Source: Eutypella sp. D-1 (lineage: Eukaryota > Ascomycota > Sordariomycetes > Xylariales > Diatrypaceae). From it: a DNA stretch of 64,000 nt. A model generated the notes under the pieces. That model ran no database searches. It saw nothing but the letters and a program-made list of their open reading frames with translations, and was not told where the DNA came from. Position 1 is the stretch's first letter; each line of letters opens with the position of its first letter. Shown one piece after another: positions 22,799 to 36,636 of this stretch. The position numbers were made by a program, and so were the translations under genes. The stretch lies in assembly GCA_023313575.1 (NCBI GenBank), contig JAJTTP010000002.1, positions 992,001-1,056,000 on the forward strand, read 5' to 3'.

Positions 22799-25700
22799 CC
22801 TGGATATATGGCGGCAAACTTTGGACTGTGCAATAGTACCCAGTGTCCAAGTATCAAATAGAAGGTAGTCCTAGAGAACAGAGCTTGAAATTGGCTCCGA
22901 AAATGGGCGTTTATTTGACCTAATTTGATGCACCAAAGCCAGCCAACATACCTCGGACCATGATGCCTCTTTAAGGGCGTCGTAATCAACTTCGGGTCCG
23001 ACTTTTGTGCCATGCAGGAGAAAAACTGCAAATCGTTGGCCCGTCTTGCCCCGAACTAGTTTTGAGCAAATCATAGGCCCTAGAGAACAACAAAATGGCC
23101 TCACAAGATTCCCAGGCGTAATGGGTGACGGATCCTCCAGTCGCGTCCTTGCTTCGGTGAACTCCCTGTGAGTTCCTATCTCATGCATGGTTCCCAAGGT
23201 TACAGGGCCTCAGTCGTCGGGTGAATCAGGCCACCATCAATTTTGAGGGAATATTTAGCTGCGTCGACGCACGAGGCCGGTTGTCCGCACAAGGTCGCTC
23301 GTTGATACAGGGCCGGCTTTCGATGATAGGCCCGTACTCGTGATCGAGGACAACGTCAAGGAAAACCTCCCTTCTCCGGTCCAGCATGTGGGATGTGGGA
23401 GGAGACTATGTCGTGCTGGCAAGGATCAACAGACTGTAATTCCCGCGCATATTTTGCGTTTCTACTCATTAGCCCTTCGTATGCACAAAAGCTCATCTTG
23501 GCAGGGAATATAGAAATAAGGGACCTTGTGCACAAACATCTTGTACTTTATGGCTAGATCTGTATATTAGGGTGGCAATATTGAAAATCCCGGAAGTTTC
23601 TGAAGGGAGGATTGAAAACAAAATATTAATTCGAACAATACTGTATGGGTATCTAAGTTATATAGTCGTTTCTCAATACTTCTGCCCCCATTAATGTGGC
23701 ACTGGGGGCCACGATGCCCGAAATGAGTCCACCGCTTTGCTATAACTTCATTTCTGTAGTTCTAACGTGTAGCCTGCTTCTATTACATAAATTCAGAGTC
23801 GAATGACATTCACAAGCCGCGGTCGGTTCCAACACGTCAAGCAGAGCCTTGCGCAGGGAGGGGGCGATAATGATAATCCTCCGAGTAGCCGATATAGGAC
23901 ACCTTGGTCAAGCCTCATAGAATGCCTTACCAGATCCCGCTGAGATCTAAATGGGGAGAATATGCGATTTAATGACGAAATCTGATGATAGGTGCTGTGG
24001 CAAGTACCGCAGACCTTCACTGGAAAACACCAGTAGACACACCGCAGCAGAGTCGGACGGGTATGAACTTGCATTTAGGCAAGTGATTTGTATGTAGGTG
24101 GTGCAGCTTGATTTATAGAGTGCATATGATAGACCAATCGTTGGCTGTCAGTGACAGGGCCTCAAACTTCCCCTCTTTTTGGAGGGCACTGCATCACAGC
24201 AGAAACTCGGGGGCTCAAGCCACTGTCATTCTATGCTCCACTAGTGGGGTAAGATTTTATATCTTGACTGGCTGCGCCTGAGTATCCATCGATTCGACCT
24301 ATTAGTATCGAGCATCCAACGTTCGAAGCAGAACATCCGGCATTTCTAGGGTGGCACTGCTCGTACAATATCAAAGACAAATATAATATGCTGCTATGAG
24401 AGTGGTAAATGAGGCAGAGGTCTGCATGAACCACAATAACTACTAGAGACTTGGCTATTCCATGAAGAACGCCCACAAGCTGCGCCTAATATGCACAATC
24501 ACTTGCAGAAACCATAAGATATACTATATGCAGACGAGAGAAAATCGAATAAATCGTGATTCCTTATGCACACGAAGTCTGGCTAGGGGAAACTACGTGC
24601 GTTATAGGTACGCAAAAACTAATATAGTGAACATTAATCTTCTATTCCAACACCCAATGAAGTCCCGAAATTTTAGACTTAGACGGCCGTGTGTCGACAA
24701 CACCTGTGATCATTTTAAGGAGGTGATATGATCACGTGATAACACATATGAAACCTCTTCTGTTCATGCCGAAGGAGAAAGTTTAAGTCCCGCCATTATT
24801 TGTAAAGCTGACGGTTTACTTTGCTGGTGTATGCCTATTATATTGGAAGGAGGTTTGCAGTCTTGATAGATCAAACAAATAGGAATCATATGAGTATGAG
24901 AGGAAAACGTCATATTAATACTACCTATATGAGACGTGATCACGTAATAATACGAGCTGCATTAGGTCTTAGCCAGCGACAGAGTGTAATTCTAACCCCA
25001 TCACACCCCAAATCTGGCCACGCCCTACTTGAGCCACATTTTACACCGAAATCAAGTTGATGCCTAACGCGCGGAATCGGACTTGAGCCGGAAACTTTCT
25101 CTCCATCAATCATCATTTCATAACCCGTCATTTTTACAACTCTCCGCCGTACTCGTCACTTTCGCAACAAAACTGCAATAATCACACGACTCGCAACATC
25201 TAGGGGTGTGAGGCTGCTCCGATGTCCATAGCGCCTGTAGCTGCAATATGAAACCACCATAGAGACAGAACCCCTCCACCCCCGCTATAGAAGACCAGCG
25301 CTGGCTGCAGTTTTGCGCCTGGCCTCGTAAGTCTTTCTGGATCTGAGATGGGTTCGAGATCCAGTAGATAGCCAAGTATCCCCCTTCTCCCCGTTTACAA
25401 GTCAAGGTATCCCCGTCTGTGGCGTCTTTTTTTTCGACCACTTGCCTGATTTGAAGCCTTACATGCATGCTACGTTAAAAAGAGCCCGGCCAATCCCCTT
25501 TTCCGATCCGGATTTCAGACCGCAGCAGCAGCCGGTGAGGCCAAGCCACTGCAAGCCAAGATTACCGTCCTTCCGCCTACATAGAAAGCCGCGCACAATA
25601 GCCACCGTGGTGCCCGTTTGCTCCGGCTCGCCCACCAGCGATTCTCACGCAGACACCAATCGTAGTGCACCTGTTGATAGTGGCCCTCGCCCTGATAATG

Positions 25701-26702
25701 GCTTTGACAGTTGGTTTCGCTTATTGATACTTCTGAAGAAGGGTTGAGCGGCGACTTTTTTTTGGGGGGGGGGGGGGGCGCATGGGTGGACCTCCATCGT
25801 AGCCCCGTAGATAGGGGGGTGGGGTCTTATTTCGAGTGCCTCCGGCCTATTATCACGTGACAATATTAGGTATGTACGATATAAATGCATCGAGGTCGAC
25901 AACGTACAATCCAAAATTTATTGGCTAGTATTTTGATGTGAGTATAGGTAATGGCATCAGGGACAGGGTGTCATTCGCATACTACAATTATTAGATCCTG
26001 TTGGGTTTATTATGAGGCTGCTAGTGAAGCCATGACACAACAAGAGTAACCACCCCGACCTTTACTCCTTCCACAGTTTACCTAGAACTCTTACCCCCTG
26101 CTATCCCAACATTACGTTTCGGACCTCGCTGGGTGTTTATATTTGAATGTCGCTTGTGGACGTCTCCTCTGTGGCAGCTATCTAGGTCCAGAAGGCGTTC
26201 CGTGCAGATGCGACTGATCACCTGGATTGTAGAATATTCGTACCTACATAATCTATCCGAGTAGTAACTTAACATTATTAAGCAGAAGTATTTATTATAC
26301 TCTATAAAAATATAACCCAAAAATAATAAGACCCTCTTTGTATATTTTTTACTATTTTTTTCTGATCGAGTTATGGCCTGTGGAGAAAGTAGTAAAATGG
26401 CCATTTTGGCGTGGCGGGGTTTTCTAGTAGGCACGGATATTTTTTGACATTATAGTTTACCATATACAACTTTCCTTCTGGGCGATGAGACAGATTTTCC
26501 AAGCCAATTAGAAGGAATAGTGATATAATACTGGTATATACTTGTATGTAGAGGCATCCTTCTGCACAAGGACGAAGATGGTCGTATAAGTGTAACATTT
26601 TATTGACATGACTACTACTAGTCTAATTGCCTAGATATTGATACAACGCCGGACGATGCACCAGTAACATAAAAAAACACATGCTTGTACCACTCCCTCG
26701 TT
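22799..26702. other. Intergenic region, AT-rich
   Basis: This is a 3.9 kb gene-free stretch. It includes the presumed promoter of the C2H2 gene, a patch with TCACGTGA palindromes in opposite orientation (24731-24740 and 24937-24947), another near 25853, and a run of 13 G at about 25766. The frames at 22871-23197 and 25118-25914 show no family features. No gene is supported. Confidence 0.5.
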
Positions 26703-28119
26703 TCAGATCTGTCTGACTGGCTTTCCGGCCATCTCGGGCCTCTCAACCTCCCACTCGTCCCTGAGCGCCGCAAAAGCCAGGTCGCTGACCAGCAGACTCT
26801 GTCCTAGGCTCCACACAAGCGTGATGGCGTAGAAGAAGTTCGCGTTGCCGCTGCCCGCGTAGATCCACAGATGGTAGAAGGCCGGGCCGAGGCACGAGGC
26901 GTACATCATGGTGGAGGCGGCGAGGAAGGTGTACCGCATTAGGGGGAACAGGTGGCGGAATAGGGATACCATGGCGAAGAAGAGGCTGGCATCGGAGATG
27001 CTGGGGTACGGTTTGAAGATGCTGAAGATGCCCAGGAGAAGCGCGAGTACTACCAGCGGCTGCGAGCGGATCCGGATAGATAGACCTCCTACGTAAGACG
27101 AGAGGTGCAGCCAGAACACGCCGAGGAAGAAGCCCCTGAAGCTGTCGAACATCTCGATGAAGAAGTACCACCAAAGGCCGACGTTTGGCGTTAGATCGTT
27201 GAGTGTGAGCTGGATGCCGTAGGTTGACGACACGAATTCCCAGGAGCCGGTGAGGAGGTAAGATACCGAAAAGAGGCTCAAGATGCTTAGGGCCACAATG
27301 CCTACATTTTGGCCGGCAAATTGGAGGAGAGACAATTTCTGGTTCAGCTCGTTGCGTCGGTCGTAGGCGAGGAGGATTAATGGCGGCAGCAGCAGAAGCG
27401 GGTACATGGAAATATAGGTGGCGAAAGACAGGGCTAGCATAGCCGTAAAGGGGTTTCCGGCCAGGGCCTTGGCTATAGCATGAAGTATTGCGCATGTCGT
27501 TAAGACGCTTGTAGGGCGACCTAGACAGGTCGCTATGGTAAAGGGGTTGAAGAGGAAGCTGCAGACGGAGGTGAGTTTGGGGGCCATTGGTAGTACCATT
27601 GCATGTCGGATGGTCCTGAGGTCTTACATAGCTGCGACTAAACTACCACTCCATCTCTTATCCTTGCGCGGCGAAGTGAAGAGCTTCGATTGCTGAGCCT
27701 CTCCGGACTCGGCGATCTTGTATAGCGCGTGGGCGCTTAGTATATCGACGGCAATATATAAGAGGTTCGTAAATATCGGATAGGCGGCAGGGTCAGGAAG
27801 GAGTGAGAAGAGCGGAAGCAAGAGCGGCGCTTGGTGGAAGACGCCGCCATCGTACGGTGAGACATTGTGGTTATAGAGGAACAAGCCTTCCTGGACTGGA
27901 GCGAGAGAAGGTCAGAGTTGAGAGCTTCGGGTTAAATGTTTGACAGGAATCATTAAAATACTAAAATTAAATGCCCTTACATCTCTTGAAACTCGTGACT
28001 GGAGTGGAAATTTCTACGCGTGCCGTCAAGAGATCGGGCAGGCCGGGGAAGAAAGTGAAGAGGATGAATCGAAGGAGGGCGGCAGCGGCGTAGAGACCAA
28101 CTGTCCCTTGTGAATCCAT
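26703..28119 (-). CDS. gab1: GPI transamidase subunit PIG-U (GAB1/CDC91)
   Basis: Three exons are read: 28119-27981, 27895-27628 and 27558-26703 (420 residues). The protein is strongly hydrophobic, with many membrane helices, and shows PIG-U family sequence. Examples are the N-terminal LLRFILFTFFPGLPDLL, the loop YNHNVSPYDGGVFHQAPLLL, the segment FLFNPFTIATCLGRPTS and, in the lumenal part, GLWWYFFIEMFD followed by FRGFF. PIG-U is an ER membrane subunit of the complex that cleaves a C-terminal peptide and attaches the GPI anchor. Its start is 646 bp from the divergent NOP7 start, so the two may share a promoter region. Confidence 0.95.
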
Positions 28120-28765
28120 TTTACCGTCTATCATGCCGTGGTTCCATTGTCAACAATGCCGAGTTGATCAATTATCTCGCATTGCTAAACATGGAAGTTC
28201 TGGACTGCCTGATAATGTGAGTTGACCAGGCCTTGAGCGTGAGGTTTAGGTGAGAAGGACAGATTTGGATCTTGTACTATGTACGGTAAGCAGTAAGATG
28301 TAGGTAGCTAGCTACACTACATATGTAGACCTTTACCTTGGCGTAGGTACCTAGAGTGTTGCACTCCAAGTCTGCTGCAGACACCTGCCAGCCTTACAGC
28401 TGATACAGTACAGAGTAATTACCTACTCTGAGGTACTGGAATGCGCTAACCTGATACAGTTAGCTTTGAGTTTTAAACTTCCCGTCCTGCAGCTAGTCAC
28501 AATTGGTAAAGATCGATACTTCGTACAGTAACTGACCTCTGACTGATTAGATAATTCAGCAATTCAGATAACACGATAAGATGTCTTGGCAGAACGGCCC
28601 CACCAAAAAGTTTTAGATAAGTCTCTTATACTCCTAAGTCTTCTCTTTAGCTTATCAATTTCATTATCTCGTCCTGTTCAACGTTGCGCGTTCCACCTTC
28701 AGTTTTCTTCTGTATTCGACTTACACTTAACCTGCGGTACTGATTTACCTCCATTGACCTCCAGT
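28120..28765. promoter_or_regulatory. Divergent promoter region of GAB1 and NOP7
   Basis: This gap of 646 bp separates divergent start codons and must hold both promoters. It is rich in short palindromes: TAGCTAGCTA near 28311, ACATATGT near 28320 and GGTACC near 28346. The DNA just before NOP7 is CT-rich. No specific factor site is assigned. Confidence 0.55.
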
Positions 28766-30900
28766 ATGGGCAAGATCAAGAAGAAGGGCGAGGCTGGAAA
28801 TGCCAAAAACTACATCACACGTTCACAAGCCGTTCGGAAACTTCAAGTCAGCCTACCAGACTTTCGAAAGCTATGTATATGGAAAGGGTGAGTGCGCGCA
28901 ATGACATGATCATGATTGAATATCGACGGCACAGAGTTCCCCCAATGATACTTCTTATGCTTTCCAAGTAGTAATGCTAATTATATCTAAGAATATTTCC
29001 CCGCGAACCCAAAAACAAAAAGAAGGCTTCCAAGAGCTCGACACCCTCCACAACTTTCTACTATGCCAAGGATATCCAGTACCTGCTGCATGAACCCCTG
29101 TTGCAGAAGTTTAGGGAACAGAAGGCCCTAGAAAAGAAGATTTCGCGTGCCCTCGGAAGGGGAGACTTTGGTGACGCTAAGCGCCTCGATCAAAATGCTG
29201 CGAGGCCCGAGAAGACCGGAAAGCCCCGGTATACGTTGGATCATGTTATCCGAGAACGTTACCCGACATTTGTCGATGCTCTTCGAGATCTGGATGACTG
29301 CCTTTCTATGCTTTTTCTCTTCGCCAATCTGCCTTCGACATCCACTGTTCCTGCTAAGATGATCGCCCGATGCGAAAAGCTCTGCCTTGAGTTCCAGCAT
29401 TACCTGATCGTTTCCCAAAGCCTGCGCAAGTCTTTCCTCTCCATCAAGGGCATCTACTACCAGGCCAACATCCAGGGAGAGGACATCTTATGGCTCGTAC
29501 CATACAAATTCAACCAGAGGGTAGTGGGCGATGTCGATTTCCGTATCATGGGCACATTCGTCGAGTTCTATATGACTTTACTAGGCTTCGTCAACTTTAG
29601 ATTGTACACCTCAATCGGTCTAAAATACCCTCCCAAATTTGACCAAGCGAAGGATGACCAGGCTGCAGAGCTTGCCGCGTTCAAGCTCGAGGGAACCCAT
29701 CTTACTGCGCCCACCCCTACCCCTCAGATAACGAACGGTGAATCACAGAGCGCCCCGGACCCTAAGACGCAGGCTGCTGTAAACAAGGTCATCAAGCAGA
29801 TGAAGGAGGAAGAGGCGGACAAGGCTGAAGAAAGCGCCGAGCCATCTACAGAACAGAGTGAACAGGAAGAGCAGGCGACAGATGCGATCGACAAGTTTGA
29901 GCCCGTGGCGCCAGGCGGCGATGTGCTGCCCCAGCCCAGTTATTCGGAAAGCGACTCGAATAGCCTCTTCGCCAACTGCACCTTCTTCTTGTCCAGGGAA
30001 ACCCCGAGACAGCCACTCGAGTTCATTATTCGCGCTTTCGGCTGCAAGCGTATTGGTTGGGACTCTGTGCTCGGAGACGGCGCTTTCACTACAGATGAGC
30101 GGGACCCGTCCATCACTCACCAGATTGTTGACCGCCCAGTATTCCAAGCTGCTACCGAAGAGGGAGGTGATGGAGAGGACAACCAAACCGCTCAGAAGCT
30201 CGCCCCTAACCAGAGGATGCCGGGTCGGACATACGTCCAACCCCAGTGGGTGTGGGATAGCGTCAATGACGGGGAGCTCAAGCGGCCAGACCTGTACGCG
30301 CCTGGTGCACAGCTACCACCGCATCTCAGCCCCTTCGTCCAGCCTACGCAAGGCGCCTATGATCCCACGATACCGCTCGAAGACCAGCAGCCCGAAGACG
30401 AGGCGCTCGAGGATAGCGACGGGGACGTCGAGGGAGACGATCTCGCTGTCAAGCAGATTGAGGACGGCGCTGAGGGGATGGACGTTGCTTCCGACGAGGA
30501 TGACGAGGAAAACGAGGATAGGGAGTCATTCGGGGGGTTCTCCGAAGATGAGGAGGCCGGCGAAGAACAGGCCGACGAGGAGGACGACGAGGAAGAAGAC
30601 GCCGAGAGACAGCGCCAGCAGGAACTGGAGGCCGAGTTGACCGGCAAGCCACTCAAGCGGGCGGGCGACGCCAGCACCAACCCGCAGGCCAAGGCCAAGG
30701 CGGAGGCGCGGAAGAAGCTGGCGCGGCAGGCGCGGGAGGAGGCCGAGGAGCTCGAGAGGCAGAAGGGCATGCTGAGCAAGAAGAAGCGCAAGCTCTTCGA
30801 ACAGATGCAGTACACCAACAACAAGAAGAGCGGCGAGGACAAGGCGCTCAGGGCCAAGCGGAGAAAGCTGGAGAAGGAGAAGGCTAAGGGGAAGGCGTAA
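28766..30900 (+). CDS. nop7: Pescadillo homologue NOP7 (60S ribosome biogenesis)
   Basis: Two exons, 28766-28887 and 28992-30900, are joined by an intron with donor GTGAGT and acceptor CTAAG (676 residues). The N-terminal pescadillo domain covers about 1-300, with [36 protein letters not shown] and the segment [25 protein letters not shown] domain follows (about 362-475), including [17 protein letters not shown] and the conserved QWVWDSVN. The C-terminus is a long acidic tract, then a Lys/Arg/Glu-rich coiled coil. With Erb1 and Ytm1, Nop7 forms the PeBoW complex, needed in the nucleolus for 27S pre-rRNA processing. The length is close to that of other filamentous fungi. Confidence 0.97.
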
Positions 30901-33733
30901 GATGGCCCCTCGGGCGAGTGGAGGTGGGGGACGGCGAGTGTCTTAATTGATAGACGATTTGACTAAACATCGCTTGGTAATGGGAATCAATAGCATGCTT
31001 TGAAGCCTGTTCACTCTGCGACTTCGAACTACCGCCGGGTGGGATTGCATCGAATAACCCTTGATAGAGTGTTCGACAGACAACAGCACATAGTGTAAAG
31101 GATGGCCAAAACGAGGACGGTGATCTCATGAAAAGAGGCATTATGATAACGTAGTAACACCGCTAACAGGCCCTCTCTAGCCCAACGCAAGAATATCCCG
31201 AGGACAATGCTGCCGACTCCTGTTGCCTGAAGACAAGTCGAGTCCTAGAATGCCAAAAACGCCGCCTCCATGACAGAGGCTCCCCGAGAATCAGAATCCT
31301 GGGGTCCTTGTCAACTTTTGACCATGCCCGCCCTCTTCATTACCCCCGGTCTCTACGTTTACATTATCATAATAAATCGCTCCGTACACGGCAACCTGCT
31401 GAGAGAGACCCAAGATGATCCCCCATCGAGACTCCAATTCTGGCCTCCTACGCGGACCTGAGCGGTTCACACATACTTGCTTTATACGAAGTCCCGGCGA
31501 CTCTTTCTCTCCATCTTCAACCGGGTACAATAGGATTCATGTCAGGTAAAAAATACCAGGCTGACTGGTTCTACTTTCGCATCTAACCTTTGGTAGATGT
31601 TCTATTACCCAAGATGTCTCAACCCCTCCCCCCCCCCTTTTGAAGGTAGGCATGACAGCGTCGGAAGATTCCGATGAGACGAGACATGCATTTATTTGGC
31701 TTCGGGGAGGCGTGGCGTTTCGGCCGATTTGGAAGCAGCGGTGTGATCTCTAGCAGTCCATCCCCTGAAGAAGCGTCTATGTGCTTTCGTCATGGGCGGC
31801 TACACACTCGATATTATCTCCGTGATCCAGATCATATATTGACTTTTTCCCATTGGAAAGAGCGCGGTTACGCATTGTGCTGTGATAGCAAGGGGCTGAC
31901 AGGTGTTCGATGGAGATGTGGAGTTGGGTAGGGTGAGACATGGACATTCCTAATGTGAACTTATACACGCACTCCTTGATAGCCCATAATTCGTGAGCTG
32001 AGTCGATCGATGGTAGGCAGTAGAGCAGTTCTGGCCTCCTTTTTGATGTTCTTCTTTAGGACAATACGAGAATCCGGCTCAATGCTAGAAGGGCATTCAG
32101 GGGTCAAGAACACGTAGCCCTGCACTAGACGTGTGTCCAATTTCGAATAGGGTTACCAGGCGCAATGCGGAAGCCCGGCCTTCAGTGACCATGGCATACG
32201 TTGTCTGTCTCAAGGTATTCCTTATCCCATCTCATCCTGTCCTTGCGGGTACCTATGATGTGACTTTACTAGGTCTAAGCGCCCCTAAGTGTCAATCGTA
32301 GGAATAAGCCTCGAATACCCTTCTAAACCTTGCTCCCTTCCCGTATGGTCCTGATGTTCCAGTTCGGGCGATCATCTATCCCTTGGCACCGAGCGGAGAG
32401 GGCCGCATGTCGCAGCCAATGGCGCATATTACGTCTCTTCAATATCCTTTTGGTATAGAAATTGTAGTTGCCTGGATTGCTGCTCAGTTCAGTTTTACTG
32501 GAGAAGAGCGGTACGAGGCCGTGGACTACAAAATCGTTGAACCCCTGATTAAACCCATGGGATTAGAGAGCGTGATGTGAAGCCTTGCCCCCATAGCCTT
32601 TCTTGAGCGGTGAGACTTCTAGTATGATGTAGATATGTTGGTTGGCCGTCCGTTATATGCGCTGTGCAGTATTCGGTGACAGGCTCATGGGATTCTCATT
32701 ATGAACTCCCAGGACCACAGCCGGAGGAGGATGCATCGTATATTGATAGTCTACTCGAGCCTTTCACTGCTTCTGTAGCTTCCTAATCAAGGACTCGTCA
32801 TCAGCTTCTTGGTCTTAGAAAAGAACGACTAGTCGGACTAGAAATCTCCTTAATGCAGGTTCCGGAGGCTCCAAGACAAATGTCTGACCCAGCTTGTAAC
32901 TTGAGTAACAAGAAACTCAGTAATTGACGTCTCAGCCAGTCGTACTACATATCGAATTTTCACAGTTAATAGTGGTGCACAGAGTTAGCCGCCAACACTT
33001 AGTGGCACATTGTCCTCCATGACGTCGTGACGCCGTGACGCAACGGAGTCACTTTTCCGTCACTAGACTTTTCCCTCAACGTGTACATCCTGGACCCCGA
33101 AACACCTGAATAAGTTGCTCCCATGACATTGTCTATTGGCCCTTTGGCCCTGGAGAACAGCTATTCTATCGTAGATACTACCTAGATAGGGCACGGCCTG
33201 AGAGCTCATGCCTGGCCCCCAGATTGGTTTAAGTATTCAATGAGGTTTGCATATCAAGTTGTACTGGACCTGGATCCGACGCGGGGGACTGGTGCTGCTT
33301 ATCTTAACTGCAACCATGACAGGGCTTGGCCATGCAGCTCCAGACAAGCCCCCTATTAAGACCTTGGGGGATAAATGCTTGTATTATTGATCCTTGCATG
33401 TTCCATTATCTCTAGCACCTAGGCTGATGCCTCCCTCTTCGGCCGTGACACGAAATGGACCGAATAGAGATCGGCGTTAGTTGAGCTGAGGAGCCTCCTA
33501 ATAAGATTTTGTTTCCGTCAATGGATGGATGCCTCTGGTGATTCATTTATACTCAACCCCACATAGTCACTGGTGTATACTCCTTTCCGCTCGTGACTTC
33601 ACATGATACAGGAATCCCGGGTGGTCGCTACCCAATTCATATTTCAGCAAGCCCAAGAGTCTCTAAACATAACCGCCGCGGTATCCCCCATCTCCCATCT
33701 CCACGCCTTTAAAACCGTCTCGCGACATAGGCC
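30901..33733. other. Intergenic region, NOP7 to NCS1 permease
   Basis: A 2.8 kb region with no supported gene. It has a C run at about 31627 and a local GTGACGC direct repeat near 33027-33042. Short frames, such as those near 31270 and 32383, lack ATG starts or family features. Confidence 0.5.
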
Positions 33734-35605
33734 ATGTCACTCTTCGAGAAGAGCAACTCCACCGAGACAGGGCACAGCTATGACTCAGCTGAAGGGAGCA
33801 CCGGCCCCAGCTGTGCCGCCGACGAGAACGCGGTCCCGCGGGAGGCGTTCACGTCGGGGAACTCGCTTTATGCGAGGCTTCAGCGGGTCGCCGGCAGGCT
33901 GGGCGTCGAGCAGCGCGGGATCGAGCGTGTTCCGGAGGAGGAAAAGACGGATACCAACATGAGCCACGCCGGGACTCTGGTAAGTCACCTGCCGCCGCAC
34001 CCATACACTTAGAAAAGAGGAAAGAAACAAGCGTACGCACACAGCTTCTACAGCCGATGCATATACTAATTAAAGAATCGGGCAGTGGCTCTCGGCGAAC
34101 ATGGTAGTCTCGTCATTCGCTATCGGCGTACTAGCAATCCCAGTGTTCGGGCTGGACTTCGCAGAGAGCGCGCTCGTGATCGTGTTCGTCAACGTCCTCG
34201 GCGTCCTGCCCGTGTGCTTCTTCGCGACTTTCGGGCCTAAGTTCGGGCTGCGACAGGTCGTCCTCTCGCGCTTCTACTTCGGCTACCACGGTGTTCGACT
34301 GAGTGAGCCCAGCCTCCAACCCCCCTCCCCCAAATCCCCCCCATCTCTCCTTATTCAAACATAACCCCTCCATTAAAAACATAGATTGTAAAGTTATCCC
34401 CTAACAAGATTACCCCCTTTACAGTCGCCCTGTTCAACATCCTGGCGTGCGTGGGCTGGTCCGCGGTAAACGCGGTGGTAGGGGCGCAGCTATTCCAGGC
34501 GCTGGCGCCTCGGATGCCCGGGTGGGCGGGGATCGTAGCGGTCGCGGCGTCGACGCTGGTCGTGACCGTATTCGGGTACCGCGTGGTGCACGCGTACGAG
34601 CGGTTCGCCTGGATCCCGTGCCTCGTCGTCTTCCTCGTGGTACTGGGCCTGTTCGCGGGATCGGGGCACTTCGACGCCCGCGCCCGCATCATGGCCTCCA
34701 CCCCCACCCCCACGCCGCAATCCGACCCCGATCCCAGCTACACCGCCGCTGCCGTCCTCTCCTTCGCCGCGTCCGTGTTCGGCTTCGCTACCGGCTGGTG
34801 CTCGCTCGCGGCCGACTACACGGTATACGTGCCGGCATCCACGGGTCGGGGCCGCGTATTCGCGTGGACGATGGCGGGGCTGCTGTTCCCGCTGTGGCTG
34901 ACGGAGCTCCTGGGCGCAGCGGTAGCGACGGCGCTGGCCGGCCCCGAGCCTGGATACCGGGCCACATATGACGAGGCGCGCGTGGGGGGTCTGCTCGCCC
35001 ACGTCCTCGTCCCCGCCACTGGCCGCTTCGGCCAGTTCTGCCTCGTCGTCCTCGCGCTCTCCATCGTCGCTGGAAATTGCCCCAACTGCTACTCCGTCTC
35101 GCTGTCGCTGGAGGCGGCGTTCGGGACGGGGGCGGCGGCAACAACCACGGCCACGACCACGACCACGACCCCGCGGCGCTGGTTACCGCGCGTCCCGCGC
35201 TTCGTGTGGGTGGTGCTGGCGACGGCGGCGTACGCAGCGGTCGCAGTCGTGGCGTACGCGCACTTCGAGTCGGCGCTCGAGAGCTTCATGCTGGTAGTGG
35301 GGTACTGGCTGGCGGTGTACGAAGGGGTGGCGTTGGCGGAGCACACGGTGTTCCGGCGGGGACTCGCGGGCTACGACCCGGACGACTACCGGGACCCAAC
35401 GCGCTTGCCCCCGGGGCTCGCCGGGCTCGCCGCCTTCTTCCTCGGCGCTGTTGGCGTCGCCCTCGGCATGGCCCAGCCTTGGTACGTCGGCCCCGTGGGG
35501 AGGGCGTGCGGGGGCGGCGATCTCGGTTTCGAGTTAGGATTCGCTTGCGCCTTCGTCTCCTATCTTGGCTTCCGCACCCTGGAGAAGCGATACTTCGGAC
35601 GGTGA
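33734..35605 (+). CDS. NCS1 purine-cytosine permease (Fcy2/FcyB-like)
   Basis: Three exons are read: 33734-33979, 34086-34302 and 34425-35605 (547 residues, about 12 membrane helices). The hydrophilic N-terminus (1-82) is followed by NCS1 core sequence: WLSANMVVSSFAIGVLAIP in helix 1, FGLRQVVLSRFYFGYHGV, then LIALFNILACVGWSAVNAVV. Further on are GFATGWCSLAADYTVYVP and VAGNCPNCYSVSLSLEA. The family takes up cytosine, adenine, guanine and hypoxanthine with protons at the plasma membrane; the exact substrate is not readable. A threonine-rich microsatellite near 35140-35170 encodes a cytoplasmic loop. Third positions are extremely GC-rich, in contrast to the surrounding DNA. Confidence 0.93.
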
Positions 35606-36636
35606 TTGGCTGTTGGAAGCTCACCGTTAAAAAAAACGGGCTAGAGGCCGGGCTGCATAGATAACTGGGGCACCGGACGACAAAATGGGGAGATATCTCG
35701 GCGTTTCTCGGGGTTCTGCACCAACTAGACTTTAAGGATGTATCTCTAGATGCTAGGGGCATATATTACGTATTTATACCCGGGTAGGTATGGGTCAATG
35801 CGGGGGCGTTGGCGTTATGAGCAAAGGAAGGGGGGTTGAAGCACAAGGTCCTGTTTTTCAATTAATGCGGAACGTAAAAATGTAGAATATGTTCGGACGC
35901 ATCCCGTATACGTAATGGATTTTTCGGGTTTCAAGAGGCTCGTCTTCGGCAGGTTTCAAAGGACCATGTTCTTCCATATCGGGTGAAGAATTTACACAGC
36001 GACAAAATAACGGGACTAGATATAGGAATTGCTGGTTTTGGGAAAAATATGTATATATATATTCGCTTTTATTTTGACTTGAAAACCCAAAACACCTAAG
36101 CGTCATGCAACGCCTTGAACAACAATCATGATCAATACCTGGTATCAGCCGAAAAAAAAGTAGAAAAAGAAAAGGCTTGTCAAGAAAGCGCCATGGCCTA
36201 AAACGAGTGATTCCATCTCTGATATCAGCCGTTTTCTTCATAGCCCATGACATATACACAGTAAAAGGCATGACGACGTTTCATACATATGGAAAGTGGG
36301 AATAATGCGTCGGGGCTAGGGTTCAATGCCACTCCCCTCTCACGCATCCCGGGAATTACGGCATGCGTATGTGCATATGTGGATATGGAAGGAGCATGCC
36401 GCATCACCTGAAGAAAAAGGGGGCCAGGCTTGCTAGGTAATCCGGAAGCGGGTATTAGCTTGCAGAAAACCTTATCCTGTTCGGTGTGGGTTCCGAACAA
36501 GTTCCCCGTTCGCACTGTCGGGAGTACCACGGAGGTTCGACGGTCTTCGAGTCTTGCAGGTGGCACAGACCATTTCCTATTAAGAAAAAAAAAGTCAAGA
36601 TTAATTAGTCCTAGGTCGTGCTCGAACAGGCCCTCG
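35606..36636. other. Convergent intergenic region
   Basis: These are the 3' flanks of the permease and PEX13. The DNA is AT-rich near 36000-36200. No gene or repeat is recognised. Confidence 0.5.

Noticed and set aside
32383..32580. Plus-strand frame of 65 codons
   Set aside because: It has a TTG rather than an ATG start and no family features.
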